39,981 nt of DNA from Alphaproteobacteria bacterium (GTDB lineage Bacteria > Pseudomonadota > Alphaproteobacteria > Elsterales > Elsteraceae). The notes under the pieces are model-generated. The model was not told where the DNA came from. It did not search any database and was given only the letters and a program-made list of their open reading frames with translations. Every line of letters begins with the position of its first letter. Position 1 is the first letter of the stretch. This document shows, piece after piece, positions 24,107 through 32,836 of the stretch. The DNA lies in the NCBI GenBank assembly GCA_004292755.1, contig RDXE01000060.1:1-39981 (forward strand), given 5' to 3'. The position numbers were made by a program, and so were the translations under genes.

Positions 24107-25144
24107 CTATGGGGCGGGGTTGGAGTGATCGAGATGAACCGCCTCAATCTCCTCAAGCACCTCGGGCGTGAGGGTGACATCGATGGAGGCGATGTTGCGC
24201 TGCAACTGCTCCAGCGACGTCGCCCCGATGATGGTGGATGTGGTGAACGCGCGGGAGGTCACAAAGGCCAGGGCCATTTGATCAGGGGCCAAGCCATGGC
24301 GCTTGGCGATGGCAACATAGCGCTCACCCGCCAGCATCGCGCGCGGGCCGGAATAGCGCTTGAAGCGCTCATAGAGGGTAATGCGCGCACCCGGCGGCCG
24401 CGCGCCGCCGACATACTTGCCAGCCAGCACCCCCATCGCGAGGGGGGAGTATGCCAGCAAGCCAACCTCCTCCCGGATCGCGACTTCGGCGAGGCCAACT
24501 TCGAACGCGCGGTTCAACAGGCTGTAGGGGTTCTGAATGCTGGCAACCCGCGGCAGGCCCTTGGTGGCGGCTAGGGCCAGGGCCGTCATCACCCCCCACG
24601 GGGTTTCATTGGACAGCCCAATGGCGCGCACCTTGCCCGCGGTCACCAGTTCGTGCAGGGCCGACAGGCTTTCCTCCAGGGGCACCGTGGCAGGGTCGTC
24701 CACATGGGTGTACCCCAGCTTACCGAAGCTGTTGACGGGCCGGTCCGGCCAATGCAGCTGGTAGAGGTCGATGTAATCGGTCTGCAAGCGGGCAAGCGAG
24801 GCATCGCAGGCGGCCAGGATGCTCTTGCGGTCCAGGCGCTGGGTGCCATCACGCACATAGGCCAACGCGCCAGAGCCCAACACCTTGGTTGCCAGGATCA
24901 CTTGCTCGCGCTTGCCGGTTTTGGCGAACCACGTGCCGATGATCCGCTCGGTTTCACCATAGGTTTCTGCGCGCGGCGGGACGGGATACATCTCGGCCGC
25001 GTCCCAGAACGTCACCCCCTGATCGAGAGCGAAGTCCATCTGGGCGTGGCCCTCAGCTTCGGTGTTCTGCTCCCCCCAGGTCATGGTCCCGAGGCAGATG
25101 GCAGAGACGGACAGGCCAGTGCGGCCAAGCGGGCGATACTGCAT
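24107..25144 (-). CDS. NADP(H)-dependent aldo-keto reductase, Tas type
   Basis: This 345-residue TIM-barrel enzyme reduces aldehydes and ketones with NADPH. The N-terminal pattern QYRPLGRTGLSVSAICLGTMTWGEQNTE and DAAEMYPVPPR match E. coli Tas closely in arrangement. The catalytic tetrad is visible as Asp in WDAAEMY, the Tyr of the same motif, Lys in ILATKV and His in YQLHWPD. The NADPH-binding C-terminal end has FVTSRAFTTSTIIGATSLEQLQRNI. In E. coli tas was found as a suppressor of tyrosine auxotrophy, but the natural substrate is unknown. It is probably the first gene of the aldo-keto reductase-thpR-pyrD run. Confidence 0.9.
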   Translation of the reverse strand: MQYRPLGRTGLSVSAICLGTMTWGEQNTEAEGHAQMDFALDQGVTFWDAAEMYPVPPRAETYGETERIIGTWFAKTGKREQVILATKVLGSGALAYVRDGTQRLDRKSILAACDASLARLQTDYIDLYQLHWPDRPVNSFGKLGYTHVDDPATVPLEESLSALHELVTAGKVRAIGLSNETPWGVMTALALAATKGLPRVASIQNPYSLLNRAFEVGLAEVAIREEVGLLAYSPLAMGVLAGKYVGGARPPGARITLYERFKRYSGPRAMLAGERYVAIAKRHGLAPDQMALAFVTSRAFTTSTIIGATSLEQLQRNIASIDVTLTPEVLEEIEAVHLDHSNPAP

Positions 25145-25204
25145 GCGGCAGGGTTGTACCAGCGCCTGCCGGTTGGGTCGAGGGCTCCGAGACCCGTCGC
25201 TAAG

Positions 25205-26218
25205 CTAGAAACTCGGCTCCACCCGTTCGCCAGAGCGGCGGGGCGGTGTGGGGGCGGGTGGGGCGAACAGGTCGGGCTCGGCGCGGTGGTGGGCTGTGGC
25301 GGCGAAGGCGGCGGCGGGTCGTGTCGCAGCCCGGCGATAGCCGACAAGGAAAATGCCGAGGAACCCTGCCAGCAACGCCAACGGCACCAGCCACCCCCAG
25401 CCGGTGAGGCCAAGAATGGTTGCCTCCGGCTCTGGGGCGGAGGCGGCACCAGCGACCAGGGCGGAGGCGGCAGCCCCGGCCGCGGCTCCGGCGATCGCCT
25501 GGGTCGCAACATCGCCGCGCGGTGCGGCCGGTCCAGCGCCCGAGGGGGCAGTTGGCACCGGGCCAGCCGAGCCGGCCGGGGGACGCTGCACCAGCGGTGC
25601 CGGCGGCACCACGGCTGCCGTGGTGACTGGAGCAGATGTCTGACCCGCGCCGCGGGTGATCGGCGGCGGGATCGCAGCCCCCGTGCTCACCGCTGTGTTG
25701 GGAGCGCTGCCAGCAGCCGGGGGTGGGGTGCGTCCTGCCTGTCCCCAATCGACGCCGCCGGACCCATAGGTGGTGGACGGACCACCAACACCCGCGGCCG
25801 CCCCTTGGCTATCGACCCGCGCCACGGGTGCAGCTGCCACCCGTGGCGGCGGGCCGGAGGATTGCGCCGCGGGCGCACCACTGCCGGACAGTGTGCCGGT
25901 GCCGGGTGCGCCTAAGCGCTGCTCAAACCGGCTGGCGCGCACCTGGCGCAGCCGGGCGACAGTTGCATCATCCAAGCGACCAGTGACACCGAGGCCGTTC
26001 TGCTGCTGGAAGGTGCGGATCGCCTGAGTCGTCCGCTCGTTCGGCTGGCCCGACGCCCGCCCGGAATCCAACCCCAGCAACGCCAGGGTTTGCTGCGCTT
26101 CCTGCAACAATGGGTCGGGCGCCCGCTGCGGCTGCTGCGCCGAAGCACCCCCGATCGCCAGAACCAGACAAGCAGCGACCACAGTCGCCAAGACAGCATC
26201 AGCGCGCGCCATGGGCAT
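25205..26218 (-). CDS. Secreted/anchored protein with peptidoglycan-binding domain and C-terminal TM segment
   Basis: The 337-residue protein starts with a signal peptide (hydrophobic VLATVVAACLVLAIGG then ASAQQ, predicted cut after Ala). Residues about 36-92 form a peptidoglycan-binding type 1 domain (LLQEAQQTLALLGLDSG..., TTQAIRTFQQQNGLGVTGRLDDATVARL). A long Pro/Ala/Gly/Thr-rich linker (about 100-265) follows, then a single TM helix (GWGWLVPLALLAGFLGIFLVGY) and a short basic tail. The layout suggests it links the inner membrane to the cell wall across the periplasm. Two ATGs (26218 and 26212) are possible starts. The function beyond wall binding cannot be read from the sequence. Confidence 0.8.
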   Translation of the reverse strand: MPMARADAVLATVVAACLVLAIGGASAQQPQRAPDPLLQEAQQTLALLGLDSGRASGQPNERTTQAIRTFQQQNGLGVTGRLDDATVARLRQVRASRFEQRLGAPGTGTLSGSGAPAAQSSGPPPRVAAAPVARVDSQGAAAGVGGPSTTYGSGGVDWGQAGRTPPPAAGSAPNTAVSTGAAIPPPITRGAGQTSAPVTTAAVVPPAPLVQRPPAGSAGPVPTAPSGAGPAAPRGDVATQAIAGAAAGAAASALVAGAASAPEPEATILGLTGWGWLVPLALLAGFLGIFLVGYRRAATRPAAAFAATAHHRAEPDLFAPPAPTPPRRSGERVEPSF

Positions 26219-26364
26219 TCAACCAACACACCATTGGACCAGGACAACACGTCCGTCCCTTCGATCTAGGGAGTCTGCGTGGCAATTCGACGGCATGCAA
26301 GCTTGTGCATTGCAGCATAACCGCGCGTGCAGGGGTGGGGGAGCGGGAGCGCCTTGACGCTCTC

Positions 26365-27042
26365 TCAGGGCTGCTTGAGCGCCACCAACGTCTCAACCAA
26401 ACGGAACACATCCGTGAATGGCTCTGGCTCCGTCCGAGCGTTGAATCTGCCAGCTAACCTGCGCGCTCGATCTATGGCGGTCTGGAGCTTGGGCCGCGTC
26501 GCGTTAATGGTGCCTGTCGCACCTTTCTGATAGTCGGGATAATGCTGCTTCAAGATCGCCAAAACCTCATCGCGATGGATTCGGGCGAAAATTTCCTTGA
26601 AATGCAGCAAAAACCAGAGTTCAAAGCTTGGACCGACACAATTGCTTGAAATAAGACGCGCCGCTTCTCGTCATTCCGCAGCTTCTGATCTAGGGCTTCT
26701 GCTTTATCAATGGCCCGACGGTAGTGAACATGGTCATCACGATCAAAAACGGCATAAACTTTCTCAAAACTCCGTGGCTGAATAAGTCCGTTGCGGCTAC
26801 CGTTTAGAAAAAGCTGCTCGGCATATTCGACGATACGCAGTGGGCGGGTGCCAAACTCACTTGGAAGAATACAGACGTTGGCGGTATGAAACTGATAGAA
26901 GTCTCTGATGTCAGCAAAACAGGTCGGTTCAGTTTTTCCTTCCTTCCGTGAAAATGAGAGCCCGAGCATAGCTTGTACGCTGATTTCGCTTGCGCTCAAG
27001 CTGACGGGGTTGCCGTTTTCTCGGCGAATTATCGCGCGCCAT
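26365..27042 (-). pseudogene. rloB: RloB/AbiLii-like protein, two frameshifts
   Basis: RloB-like proteins pair with an AAA ATPase (RloA/AbiLi) in predicted phage-defence modules. Translation from ATG 27042 gives an Arg/Lys-rich N-terminus, then ALIFTEGRKN and a stop at 26929-26931. Dropping one A from the run of five at 26933-26937 restores EGRKTEPTCFADIRDFY, matching the family EGxKTEP motif. This second frame continues through VYAVFDRDDH, the acidic metal-type motif. Near 26655-26660 the frame must change again to continue into SNCVGPSFELWFLLHF, the family S-N-P-x-F-E-L-W motif, and then HYPDYQKG to the stop at 26365. Joined, the product is about 226 residues, normal for the family. Its start overlaps the ATPase stop (TGATG), so the two genes were coupled. 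The homopolymer nature of the first lesion makes sequencing error possible. Confidence 0.82.
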
Positions 27043-28310
27043 CAGTCATTTGATCTGAGCTGATGCCGCAAGAATGGAATGCCCCCATAGCGCCCTGTCA
27101 GATAACCACGCTCCAAGGCTTCGCCCTTACGCGGACTGAACTCCGACAGGCTGACGAGATCAGAAGCCTGAGAGCGATGTTTCTCGACCAGCCAGATTTG
27201 ATCGCGCCGAAATAGGTTGGGGGTACCCAACAATGACGTGTCGTGAGTCGTAAAGATCAGCTGCGCGCATGGGGCCGAAGACCGGCGGTGATGAAACAAG
27301 CGCACAATCTCTTGCAGGAGAAGAGGGTGCAGGCTTGAACCCATCTCGTCAATCAACAGCGTCTGCGCTAGGTCGATAATGGACAGTAGAGGGCCAGATA
27401 GAAACAGCAAGTTACGCGTTCCGGTTGACTCATCTTGCAGTGCAAGATGTAATTTATGTGTATCTGCTTCGTGCAAAAGTAAAATTTCAGCCACTTCCAT
27501 TTCATCTTCATTATTGTCTGCTGTTCTGCTTGTTGTATCGACGGTGATTGTTGTTCCTTTTGTCTTTTTCTTTTTTAACTCTATGTCTGAAACTGAAATA
27601 TCGGCCGAAGCCAAAAAATCCAATATATCCTTATACCTCTCGCGAGCTTCAAGTTGCGCGAGTGTGTATTGTATGTTCAGCGGTTGATACTCATTTATAA
27701 TGACAAGATTGTTCGCAAACCAATTGTAGATCGGGCTCAACGCTTCGCTGTTAAGCTGGACCGCGGTCGACAGAAGCAAAGCATCGGGACGTGTCACTTC
27801 CTCCCACACATGACGACGCCCTTTGAGGCCAGAGCCGAAATGATAACTGTATTTTTTTGTGATTGAATCATATCGGCGATCATACCACAATTGCGGTTTA
27901 GACGTCTTATAGACCAGTAAATCTTCGGAAAGAATACGATCGGCATTTAACGAGAAACTATACTGATATCGAACACTGTCGATGATAAACGTCATCTCGA
28001 ATCTAGTCGGCGCGGAGACTGTTTCGGCATCAATCCGGAATGGTTGCACGCGAAAAGTCTGATACGATGAGGGCCTCCTTGCCGAATGAACAATGATTTG
28101 TTGCATGCACTGAATTGCCTTGATCAGATTCGATTTGCCACTGCCGTTCGCGCCGTAGATGACAGCGCTTCGCAGCAACCGGGGTGCGGCCTTCAGGCCA
28201 GTGCTAACGGTATGCGTCTCCTCAAGCGTCTTATCCTTGGAGGCGACAAGGCTGAAAACCTGCTCCGCCTTGAGCGAACGGAAGTTCTCCACCCGGAACC
28301 CAACCAGCAT
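27042..28310 (-). CDS. rloA: RloA/AbiLi-like AAA ATPase (defence-associated)
   Basis: This 422-residue protein is an OLD/ABC-like AAA ATPase of the AAA15 group. It begins LVGFRVENFRSLK and has Walker A GANGSGKSNLIKAI (about 52-65), a signature-like QDESTGTRNLLFL, Walker B TLLIDEMGSSLHP and the switch His in FTTHDTSLL. A middle region rich in Lys/Thr (KKKKTKGTTITV) separates the ATPase halves. No Toprim domain is present, consistent with the partner RloB-like gene directly downstream (TGATG overlap). Homologous pairs (RloA/RloB, AbiLi/AbiLii) are known or predicted to abort phage infection. GC content is clearly lower than the flanks. The ATPase looks intact although its partner is frameshifted. 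ATG 28310 is used, with AGGGG upstream. Confidence 0.87.
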   Translation of the reverse strand: MLVGFRVENFRSLKAEQVFSLVASKDKTLEETHTVSTGLKAAPRLLRSAVIYGANGSGKSNLIKAIQCMQQIIVHSARRPSSYQTFRVQPFRIDAETVSAPTRFEMTFIIDSVRYQYSFSLNADRILSEDLLVYKTSKPQLWYDRRYDSITKKYSYHFGSGLKGRRHVWEEVTRPDALLLSTAVQLNSEALSPIYNWFANNLVIINEYQPLNIQYTLAQLEARERYKDILDFLASADISVSDIELKKKKTKGTTITVDTTSRTADNNEDEMEVAEILLLHEADTHKLHLALQDESTGTRNLLFLSGPLLSIIDLAQTLLIDEMGSSLHPLLLQEIVRLFHHRRSSAPCAQLIFTTHDTSLLGTPNLFRRDQIWLVEKHRSQASDLVSLSEFSPRKGEALERGYLTGRYGGIPFLRHQLRSND

Positions 28311-28503
28311 CACAGACCCCTAGGCGGTAAATTTTTCCGATTTCTGCACTTTCTCCGCAAAAGTCCAGTTTATTTTACCTACTCCCCAACCATGGCGCTG
28401 GTCGAGAGTGTAACGCAGTGTTCACATTCCACCAATGGTGCCCTTGGACTCCCCCTGCCGCGCGCCCATGTCCCTTATTGGTTTCGCGCGTGGGAGAATG
28501 CGC

Positions 28504-29268
28504 ATGGCCAGGGGGTGGACGCGGGTCTCGGCATGGATGCTGGCGCTCTGCTGGGTGCTGTGGGGCGCGCCCGCGCACACTGCTGTGCCAGAACGTGCGG
28601 TTTATCTCTACGCGATCACTGCCAATGGCGCGGACATCGGGCGCCATCGCCTTGCGATCTCCCGGGTGGGGGAGCGGACGACCGTGGAAATCAGCATCCG
28701 CATCCTGATGCGTGTCGCCGGGATCGCCGTCTACCGGATGGACCATGACAGCACCGAGGAATGGGTGGCCGACCGTTTGGTCAGCCTGCGCGCATTCAGC
28801 GTTGAGAATGGGCGGCGCTTCACGCTGGAGGCCAAGCGCGAGGGCGACACCCTGGTGGTGCAGGGGGAGCGCGGTACGCTCACCCTCCCCGGCACGTCGG
28901 AACCGGTCTCGTACTGGCGGCCCTCAATGCTGAAAACCGGCGTGTATTTCGACACGCAGTGGGGCTCGGTGCTCGACTTGTCTGTTCAGGAGGAGGGGGC
29001 AGACCAAGTGGATGGCGCGCCAACCCGGCGCTTTCGGCTGTCCGGCACGGAAATCCTCAACGGTCGGCGTGCGACCAGCCCATGGCTGAGCTTGAGCGTG
29101 TGGACGCGCGCCGATGGCGTGTTCGCTGCCAAGCAGTTCCGCTATGGCGGGCGGGACATTCGCTACACGCTGCTGCCAACCGGTGCCGCTGAGCCGCCGC
29201 CGCTGCCGCCAATCACGAACCGCGGGGTCGTGGCCGCCAATCGGGAGGAGCCAGCTCAAAGCCGCTGA
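28504..29268 (+). CDS. Secreted DUF6134/DUF3108-like protein
   Basis: The 254-residue protein opens with a signal peptide (ARGWTR, then SAWMLALCWVLWGAPAHTA, predicted cut near AHTA-VP). The mature part is beta-rich with repeated features: YAITANGADIGRHRL, a YRMDHDSTEEWVADRLVSL stretch, SYWRPSMLKTGVYFDTQWG, and GRDIRYTLLP near the end. This order matches the DUF6134 family, related to DUF3108 periplasmic proteins; the name is from memory. The function is unknown. ATG 28504 is preferred because GGGAG lies 7 nt upstream; ATG 28498 and 28468 are also in frame. Its 3' end overlaps the converging cupin gene by 56 bp. Confidence 0.68.
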   Translation: MARGWTRVSAWMLALCWVLWGAPAHTAVPERAVYLYAITANGADIGRHRLAISRVGERTTVEISIRILMRVAGIAVYRMDHDSTEEWVADRLVSLRAFSVENGRRFTLEAKREGDTLVVQGERGTLTLPGTSEPVSYWRPSMLKTGVYFDTQWGSVLDLSVQEEGADQVDGAPTRRFRLSGTEILNGRRATSPWLSLSVWTRADGVFAAKQFRYGGRDIRYTLLPTGAAEPPPLPPITNRGVVAANREEPAQSR

Positions 29269-29647
29269 ACTCAAACCCTGGGGCCACGGTGCAACCCACC
29301 AGGGTCCATGTGCCCAGGGTTTCAGCGGCCTGCCACCAACCCTTCGGTACCACAATCTGGGGGCGCTGGTGGCCGAAGATATCCGGGCCCAGATGGTGCG
29401 CCTCAGCATCATGGCCATTGGGCGACAGGCTCAACACCAAGGGCGCCCCGGCATACCAGTGCCACACCTCGGCGGCATCCACCCGATGCCAGTGGGATAC
29501 CTCGCCCGCCTGCAGCAGGAAGTAAATCGCCGTGGAGGCGGCGCGCGACCCGCCATCGCCTGGGTCACGGAAGGTCTCGATGAAATGACCGCCTTCTGGA
29601 TGGGGTTGCAACCCCAGGCGGCGGATCACGTCCTGTGCTGAGATCAT
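29213..29647 (-). CDS. Cupin protein, DUF985 family
   Basis: This 144-residue protein has the DUF985 single-domain cupin features: LGLQPHPEGGHFIETFRDP near the start, TAIYFLL, SHWHRVDAAEVWHWYAGAPL with the His/Glu metal-type positions, and IVVPKGWWQAAETLGTWTLVGCTVAPGFEFSGFEL at the end. Members have been suggested to act on small sugars or metabolites, but no reaction is settled. It starts in an ATGA overlap with the gloB stop, so the two are coupled. The converging neighbour overlaps its 3' end by 56 bp. Confidence 0.85.
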   Translation of the reverse strand: MISAQDVIRRLGLQPHPEGGHFIETFRDPGDGGSRAASTAIYFLLQAGEVSHWHRVDAAEVWHWYAGAPLVLSLSPNGHDAEAHHLGPDIFGHQRPQIVVPKGWWQAAETLGTWTLVGCTVAPGFEFSGFELAPPDWRPRPRGS

Positions 29648-30417
29648 CCCTTGAATCCATCTTTGGCGCGGCGCAAGGCGGCGAAGGTGGCAACGGGATC
29701 GCTGGCCTGGGTACCCACGGCGGCAGCAACGGCTGGCACATCGACCCGCAGAAACGGATTGGTTCGACACTCTTGCGCGATGGTGGTGGGCAGCGTCGGC
29801 TGCCCTGCCGCGCGCAGGTCCGCCACATCGCGCAGGCGCTGCCGAAGATCAGCATTGTCCGGCTCGATGGTGGCGGCGAAGCGGCCATTGCTGGCGGTGT
29901 ATTCGTGGGCACAGAACATCCGCGTCTCGCCGGGCAGGGCACGCAGCCGGGCGAGCGAGTGCCACATTTGCTGTGGCGTGCCCTCAAACATCCGTCCGCA
30001 ACCGAGCGAGAACAGCGTGTCGCCCGCAAACACCGCCTGATCGCGATCAAACCAGAATGCGATGTGGCCGCGCGTGTGTCCCGGCACGTCCATCACCACG
30101 GCTGAGGTGGCGCCGAAGGCAAAGCGCTCCCCATCCCCCAGCGCGAAGGTAAGGCCGGGCACCCGCGCTTGATCCGCCCGCGGCCCCACCACACGCGCAC
30201 CAGTCGCGGCCGTCAGGCCCGGAATGCCGCCGATATGGTCGCCATGGTGGTGGGTGATCAGGATCCAGTCCAGGCCAAGCCCCCGCTCTGCGAGTGCCGC
30301 CAGCACCGGCGGCGCCTCTGGCGGGTCAACCACGCCGACGGTGCCGGTTTCCGGCTCCACGATCAGGTGGCCGTAATTGTCCTGCAGCATGGGGATCAAG
30401 GATACATCGAGCGTCAT
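29644..30417 (-). CDS. gloB: Hydroxyacylglutathione hydrolase (glyoxalase II)
   Basis: Glyoxalase II hydrolyses S-D-lactoylglutathione to D-lactate and glutathione, finishing methylglyoxal removal. The 257-residue metallo-beta-lactamase-fold protein has THHHGDHIGG (metal motif THxHxDH), a metal His in VPGHTRGH, Asp in FAGDTLFSLGCGR, and the glutathione-binding CAHEYT with the C-terminal helical domain (NPFLRVDVPAV, ATFAALRRAKDGFKG). Length is normal. ATG 30417 starts the conserved LIPMLQDNYGHLIVE region; the frame upstream to 30492 is not family-like. Coupled to the cupin gene downstream. Confidence 0.95.
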   Translation of the reverse strand: MTLDVSLIPMLQDNYGHLIVEPETGTVGVVDPPEAPPVLAALAERGLGLDWILITHHHGDHIGGIPGLTAATGARVVGPRADQARVPGLTFALGDGERFAFGATSAVVMDVPGHTRGHIAFWFDRDQAVFAGDTLFSLGCGRMFEGTPQQMWHSLARLRALPGETRMFCAHEYTASNGRFAATIEPDNADLRQRLRDVADLRAAGQPTLPTTIAQECRTNPFLRVDVPAVAAAVGTQASDPVATFAALRRAKDGFKG

Positions 30418-30594
30418 GCCCCGGTGATAGCAGGTTGCCGCGATGGCGAAAACCCTTCGGGCCAGGCTGTCGCGCTGGGCGCTGCTGCGCAATTCCAGTC
30501 CGTTGCACCAGCGACCCGTTGCCGCAGACAGGGTCGCGTGCTAGCTCCCTGTGTTGAACTGGCAGGGGCCAGTCATGAGGTGAGGGAGGGGACG

Positions 30595-31812
30595 ATGACG
30601 GGTCATCCGACACGACGCACGGTGTTGGCGGGGGCAGCAGTCGCCGCTGGAACGCTGGCCGCACCAGCAATCGTCAAAGCGCAGCAAGCGCCGATTCGCA
30701 TTGGTGTGTTGCATCCCGTCACGGGGGCGCTGGCCCAATCGGGCACTCTGTGCCGCGCCGGAGCATTGCTGGCGATCGAGCACATCAACGCTGCGGGTGG
30801 CATCAAGTCGTTGGGTGGTGCACGGCTGGAACCCGTGCTGGCCGACGCCCAGTCGCGCCCTGAAGCGGGTGTGGCCGAGATCGACAAGCTGAACGAGGCT
30901 GGTGTGGTGGCCGTTCAGGGGCCGTTCGCCTCTGGCATTGCGCTGGCAACCACTCAGGCCGCCGCCCGGCACAACTTGGCCCATCTGGTCGATGTCGGCG
31001 TGGTTGATACGATCGTCAGCCGCGGCTTGACCAACACCTTCCGCTTCGGGCCGGGCTTCGGCGCGATCACGCGCATGGCGTTGGACAATCTGGTCCGCTT
31101 GAATGATGGCGCAGGCAAGATTGCGCGCACCGTCATGGTGATCCATGAGGACAGCGCCTTTGGTGCAGGCATGGCCAAGCTGATGAATGATGAGCTGCCG
31201 AAGCGCGGCTTTGAAGTCGTGGAGACGATCAGCCACCCAACCCCACAGCGCGACTTTACCAATATCGCCCTGCGCGCCCGTCAGGCCCGTCCGGACTTGA
31301 TCATCCCCTCGAACTATTTCAATGAATTCGTATTGATGGCGCGCACCTTCCAGCAACAGCGCGTCTCAGTGAAGGGCATCTACGCCGTGCTGGGTGGGGC
31401 TGCCTCTAACATCCGGTTTGTGCGCGAACATGCAGAAGCCGCCGAGAACATCATGGACTGCAACCATTGGTACGATCCGCGCAAGGCCCAAAGCCAAGCC
31501 TTTGCTGCGGGTCTGGCGACCAAGAACGTCGATCTGACCTACGAGACGATGCTGAACTACGCCTGCATGCAAGTGTTGGCCGATGCCCTGGAGCGCGCCG
31601 CCAGCCGGGATCGCGGCAAGGTGATCGAGGCGTTGGCATCGTCCACCTTCGCCGATCACATCATGCCCTACGGCCCGACGAAGTTTGAGAACGGCCAGAA
31701 CACTGGCGCCCAACCCGTCAACACCCAGGTGATCAAGGGCCGGATCGAGGTGATCTTCCCGCAGGCCTTCGCCTCAGCCGAGCCGGTGTTCCCCATGCCG
31801 CCCCGCGGCTAA
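30595..31812 (+). CDS. ABC transporter substrate-binding protein, LivK type, Tat-exported
   Basis: The 405-residue protein begins with a twin-arginine signal (TRRTVLAGAAVAAGTLAAPAIV, cut near KAQ), so it is probably exported folded to the periplasm. The mature part is a type 1 periplasmic binding fold: IRIGVLHPVTGALAQSG, AIEHINAAGGI, AGVVAVQGPFASG, VIHEDSAFGAGMAKL and DLIIPSNYFNE. This is the family used for branched-chain amino acids, amides, urea or aromatic acids; the ligand cannot be told. ATG 30595 follows a long GAGGTGAGGGAGGGG site. Its stop codon lies inside the first unit of a 23-bp tandem repeat. It heads the transporter operon. Confidence 0.9.
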   Translation: MTGHPTRRTVLAGAAVAAGTLAAPAIVKAQQAPIRIGVLHPVTGALAQSGTLCRAGALLAIEHINAAGGIKSLGGARLEPVLADAQSRPEAGVAEIDKLNEAGVVAVQGPFASGIALATTQAAARHNLAHLVDVGVVDTIVSRGLTNTFRFGPGFGAITRMALDNLVRLNDGAGKIARTVMVIHEDSAFGAGMAKLMNDELPKRGFEVVETISHPTPQRDFTNIALRARQARPDLIIPSNYFNEFVLMARTFQQQRVSVKGIYAVLGGAASNIRFVREHAEAAENIMDCNHWYDPRKAQSQAFAAGLATKNVDLTYETMLNYACMQVLADALERAASRDRGKVIEALASSTFADHIMPYGPTKFENGQNTGAQPVNTQVIKGRIEVIFPQAFASAEPVFPMPPRG

Positions 31813-31869
31813 CCGAAGGGTCGCCCCGCGGCTAACCGAAGGGTCGCCCCGCGGCTAACCAGAGGGTCC
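31801..31869 (+). repeat. 23-bp tandem repeat (three units) spanning the substrate-binding protein stop codon
   Basis: Units start at 31801, 31824 and 31847. The first two are identical 23-mers beginning CCCCGCGGCTAACC; the third differs at its 3' side (AGAGGGTCC instead of GAAGGGTCG). The first unit contains the last codons and TAA stop (31810-31812). The later copies lie in the 157-bp gap before livH, so the coding sequence itself is not extended. Confidence 0.9.
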
Positions 31870-31969
31870 GTTTGCGACCTGACTGGTCGCAGCAAGAGGT
31901 CCCCCATCCGCAGTCCTGGTCGATCGGCCAGGCTGTGGGTGGGGCATTGGGACAAGGGGGTAGAGGCGG

Positions 31970-32836
31970 GTGAGCCTGTTGTTGCCGGCCGTGCTGAACG
32001 GCCTGACTGTTGGTGCGATCTATGCCGTGGTGGCCTTGGGGCTCACGCTGATTTACGGCGTGCTGCACATCGTCAACTTCGCCCATGGCAGTTTGTTGAT
32101 GCTGGCGCTGTATGGTGCCTACTTCCTTCACACTCTGGCCGGGGTGGACCCCTATCTAGCGCTGGCACCGATGACGCTGGCGTTCTTCACGCTGGGCTAT
32201 GGGCTGCAGCGGTTGGTGATCCAACCGGTCAGCCATGGCCGCGACCAGAACATTCTGATGGCAACGCTGGGCATCGCGATTGTGATCGACAATGCTGCAC
32301 TGGCGCTGTGGACCTCCAACACCCGCACCATCGATGTGCCGTATGCCTTTGAAGTGGTGGAGTTACTGGACGCCTTTATCCCACTGCCGCGGGTGATTGC
32401 CTTTGGGGCGGCGCTGGTGATCGCAGCGCTGCTGTGGGCTGTGATGCAATGGACCGACCTTGGCCGCGCGATCCGTGCAGTCGCCAAGGAACGCCAAGGC
32501 GCGCGGCTGGTTGGCATTCACGTCGATCACATCTATGCCATGTGCTTCGGCATCGGCACGGCCTGCGTGGCTGCGGCTGCGTGTCTGCTGCTGCCGACCT
32601 TCTACGTCACACCCCAGGCTGGCTATGCCTTTGTACTGGTTGCCTTCACCACGGTGGTGCTGGGGGGCATGGGCAGCTTTGTCGGTGCCTTGGTTGGCGG
32701 ATTGACGCTGGGCGTGGTGGAGGCTGTGGGTGGCCTCTATCTTGGCGAGAGCCTGGGACAGATCGGCATTTTCGCCATCTTCATTCTGATCTTGCTGTTC
32801 CGCCCGACGGGCTTGTTTGGCAGCAGGCTCGCATGA
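31970..32836 (+). CDS. livH: Branched-chain amino acid-type ABC permease, LivH
   Basis: The 288-residue integral membrane protein has about eight spans and the LivH pattern: LNGLTVGAIYAVVALGLTLIYGVLHIVNFAHGSLLML at the N-terminus, TLGIAIVIDN, AVMQWTDLGRAIRAVAKERQGARLVGI (the cytoplasmic EAA-like loop that meets the ATPase) and VVLGGMGSFVGALVGG. It starts at GTG 31970 after GGGGTAGAGG. Its stop overlaps livM in an ATGA arrangement. With LivM it forms the membrane channel of the transporter. Confidence 0.92.
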   Translation: MSLLLPAVLNGLTVGAIYAVVALGLTLIYGVLHIVNFAHGSLLMLALYGAYFLHTLAGVDPYLALAPMTLAFFTLGYGLQRLVIQPVSHGRDQNILMATLGIAIVIDNAALALWTSNTRTIDVPYAFEVVELLDAFIPLPRVIAFGAALVIAALLWAVMQWTDLGRAIRAVAKERQGARLVGIHVDHIYAMCFGIGTACVAAAACLLLPTFYVTPQAGYAFVLVAFTTVVLGGMGSFVGALVGGLTLGVVEAVGGLYLGESLGQIGIFAIFILILLFRPTGLFGSRLA

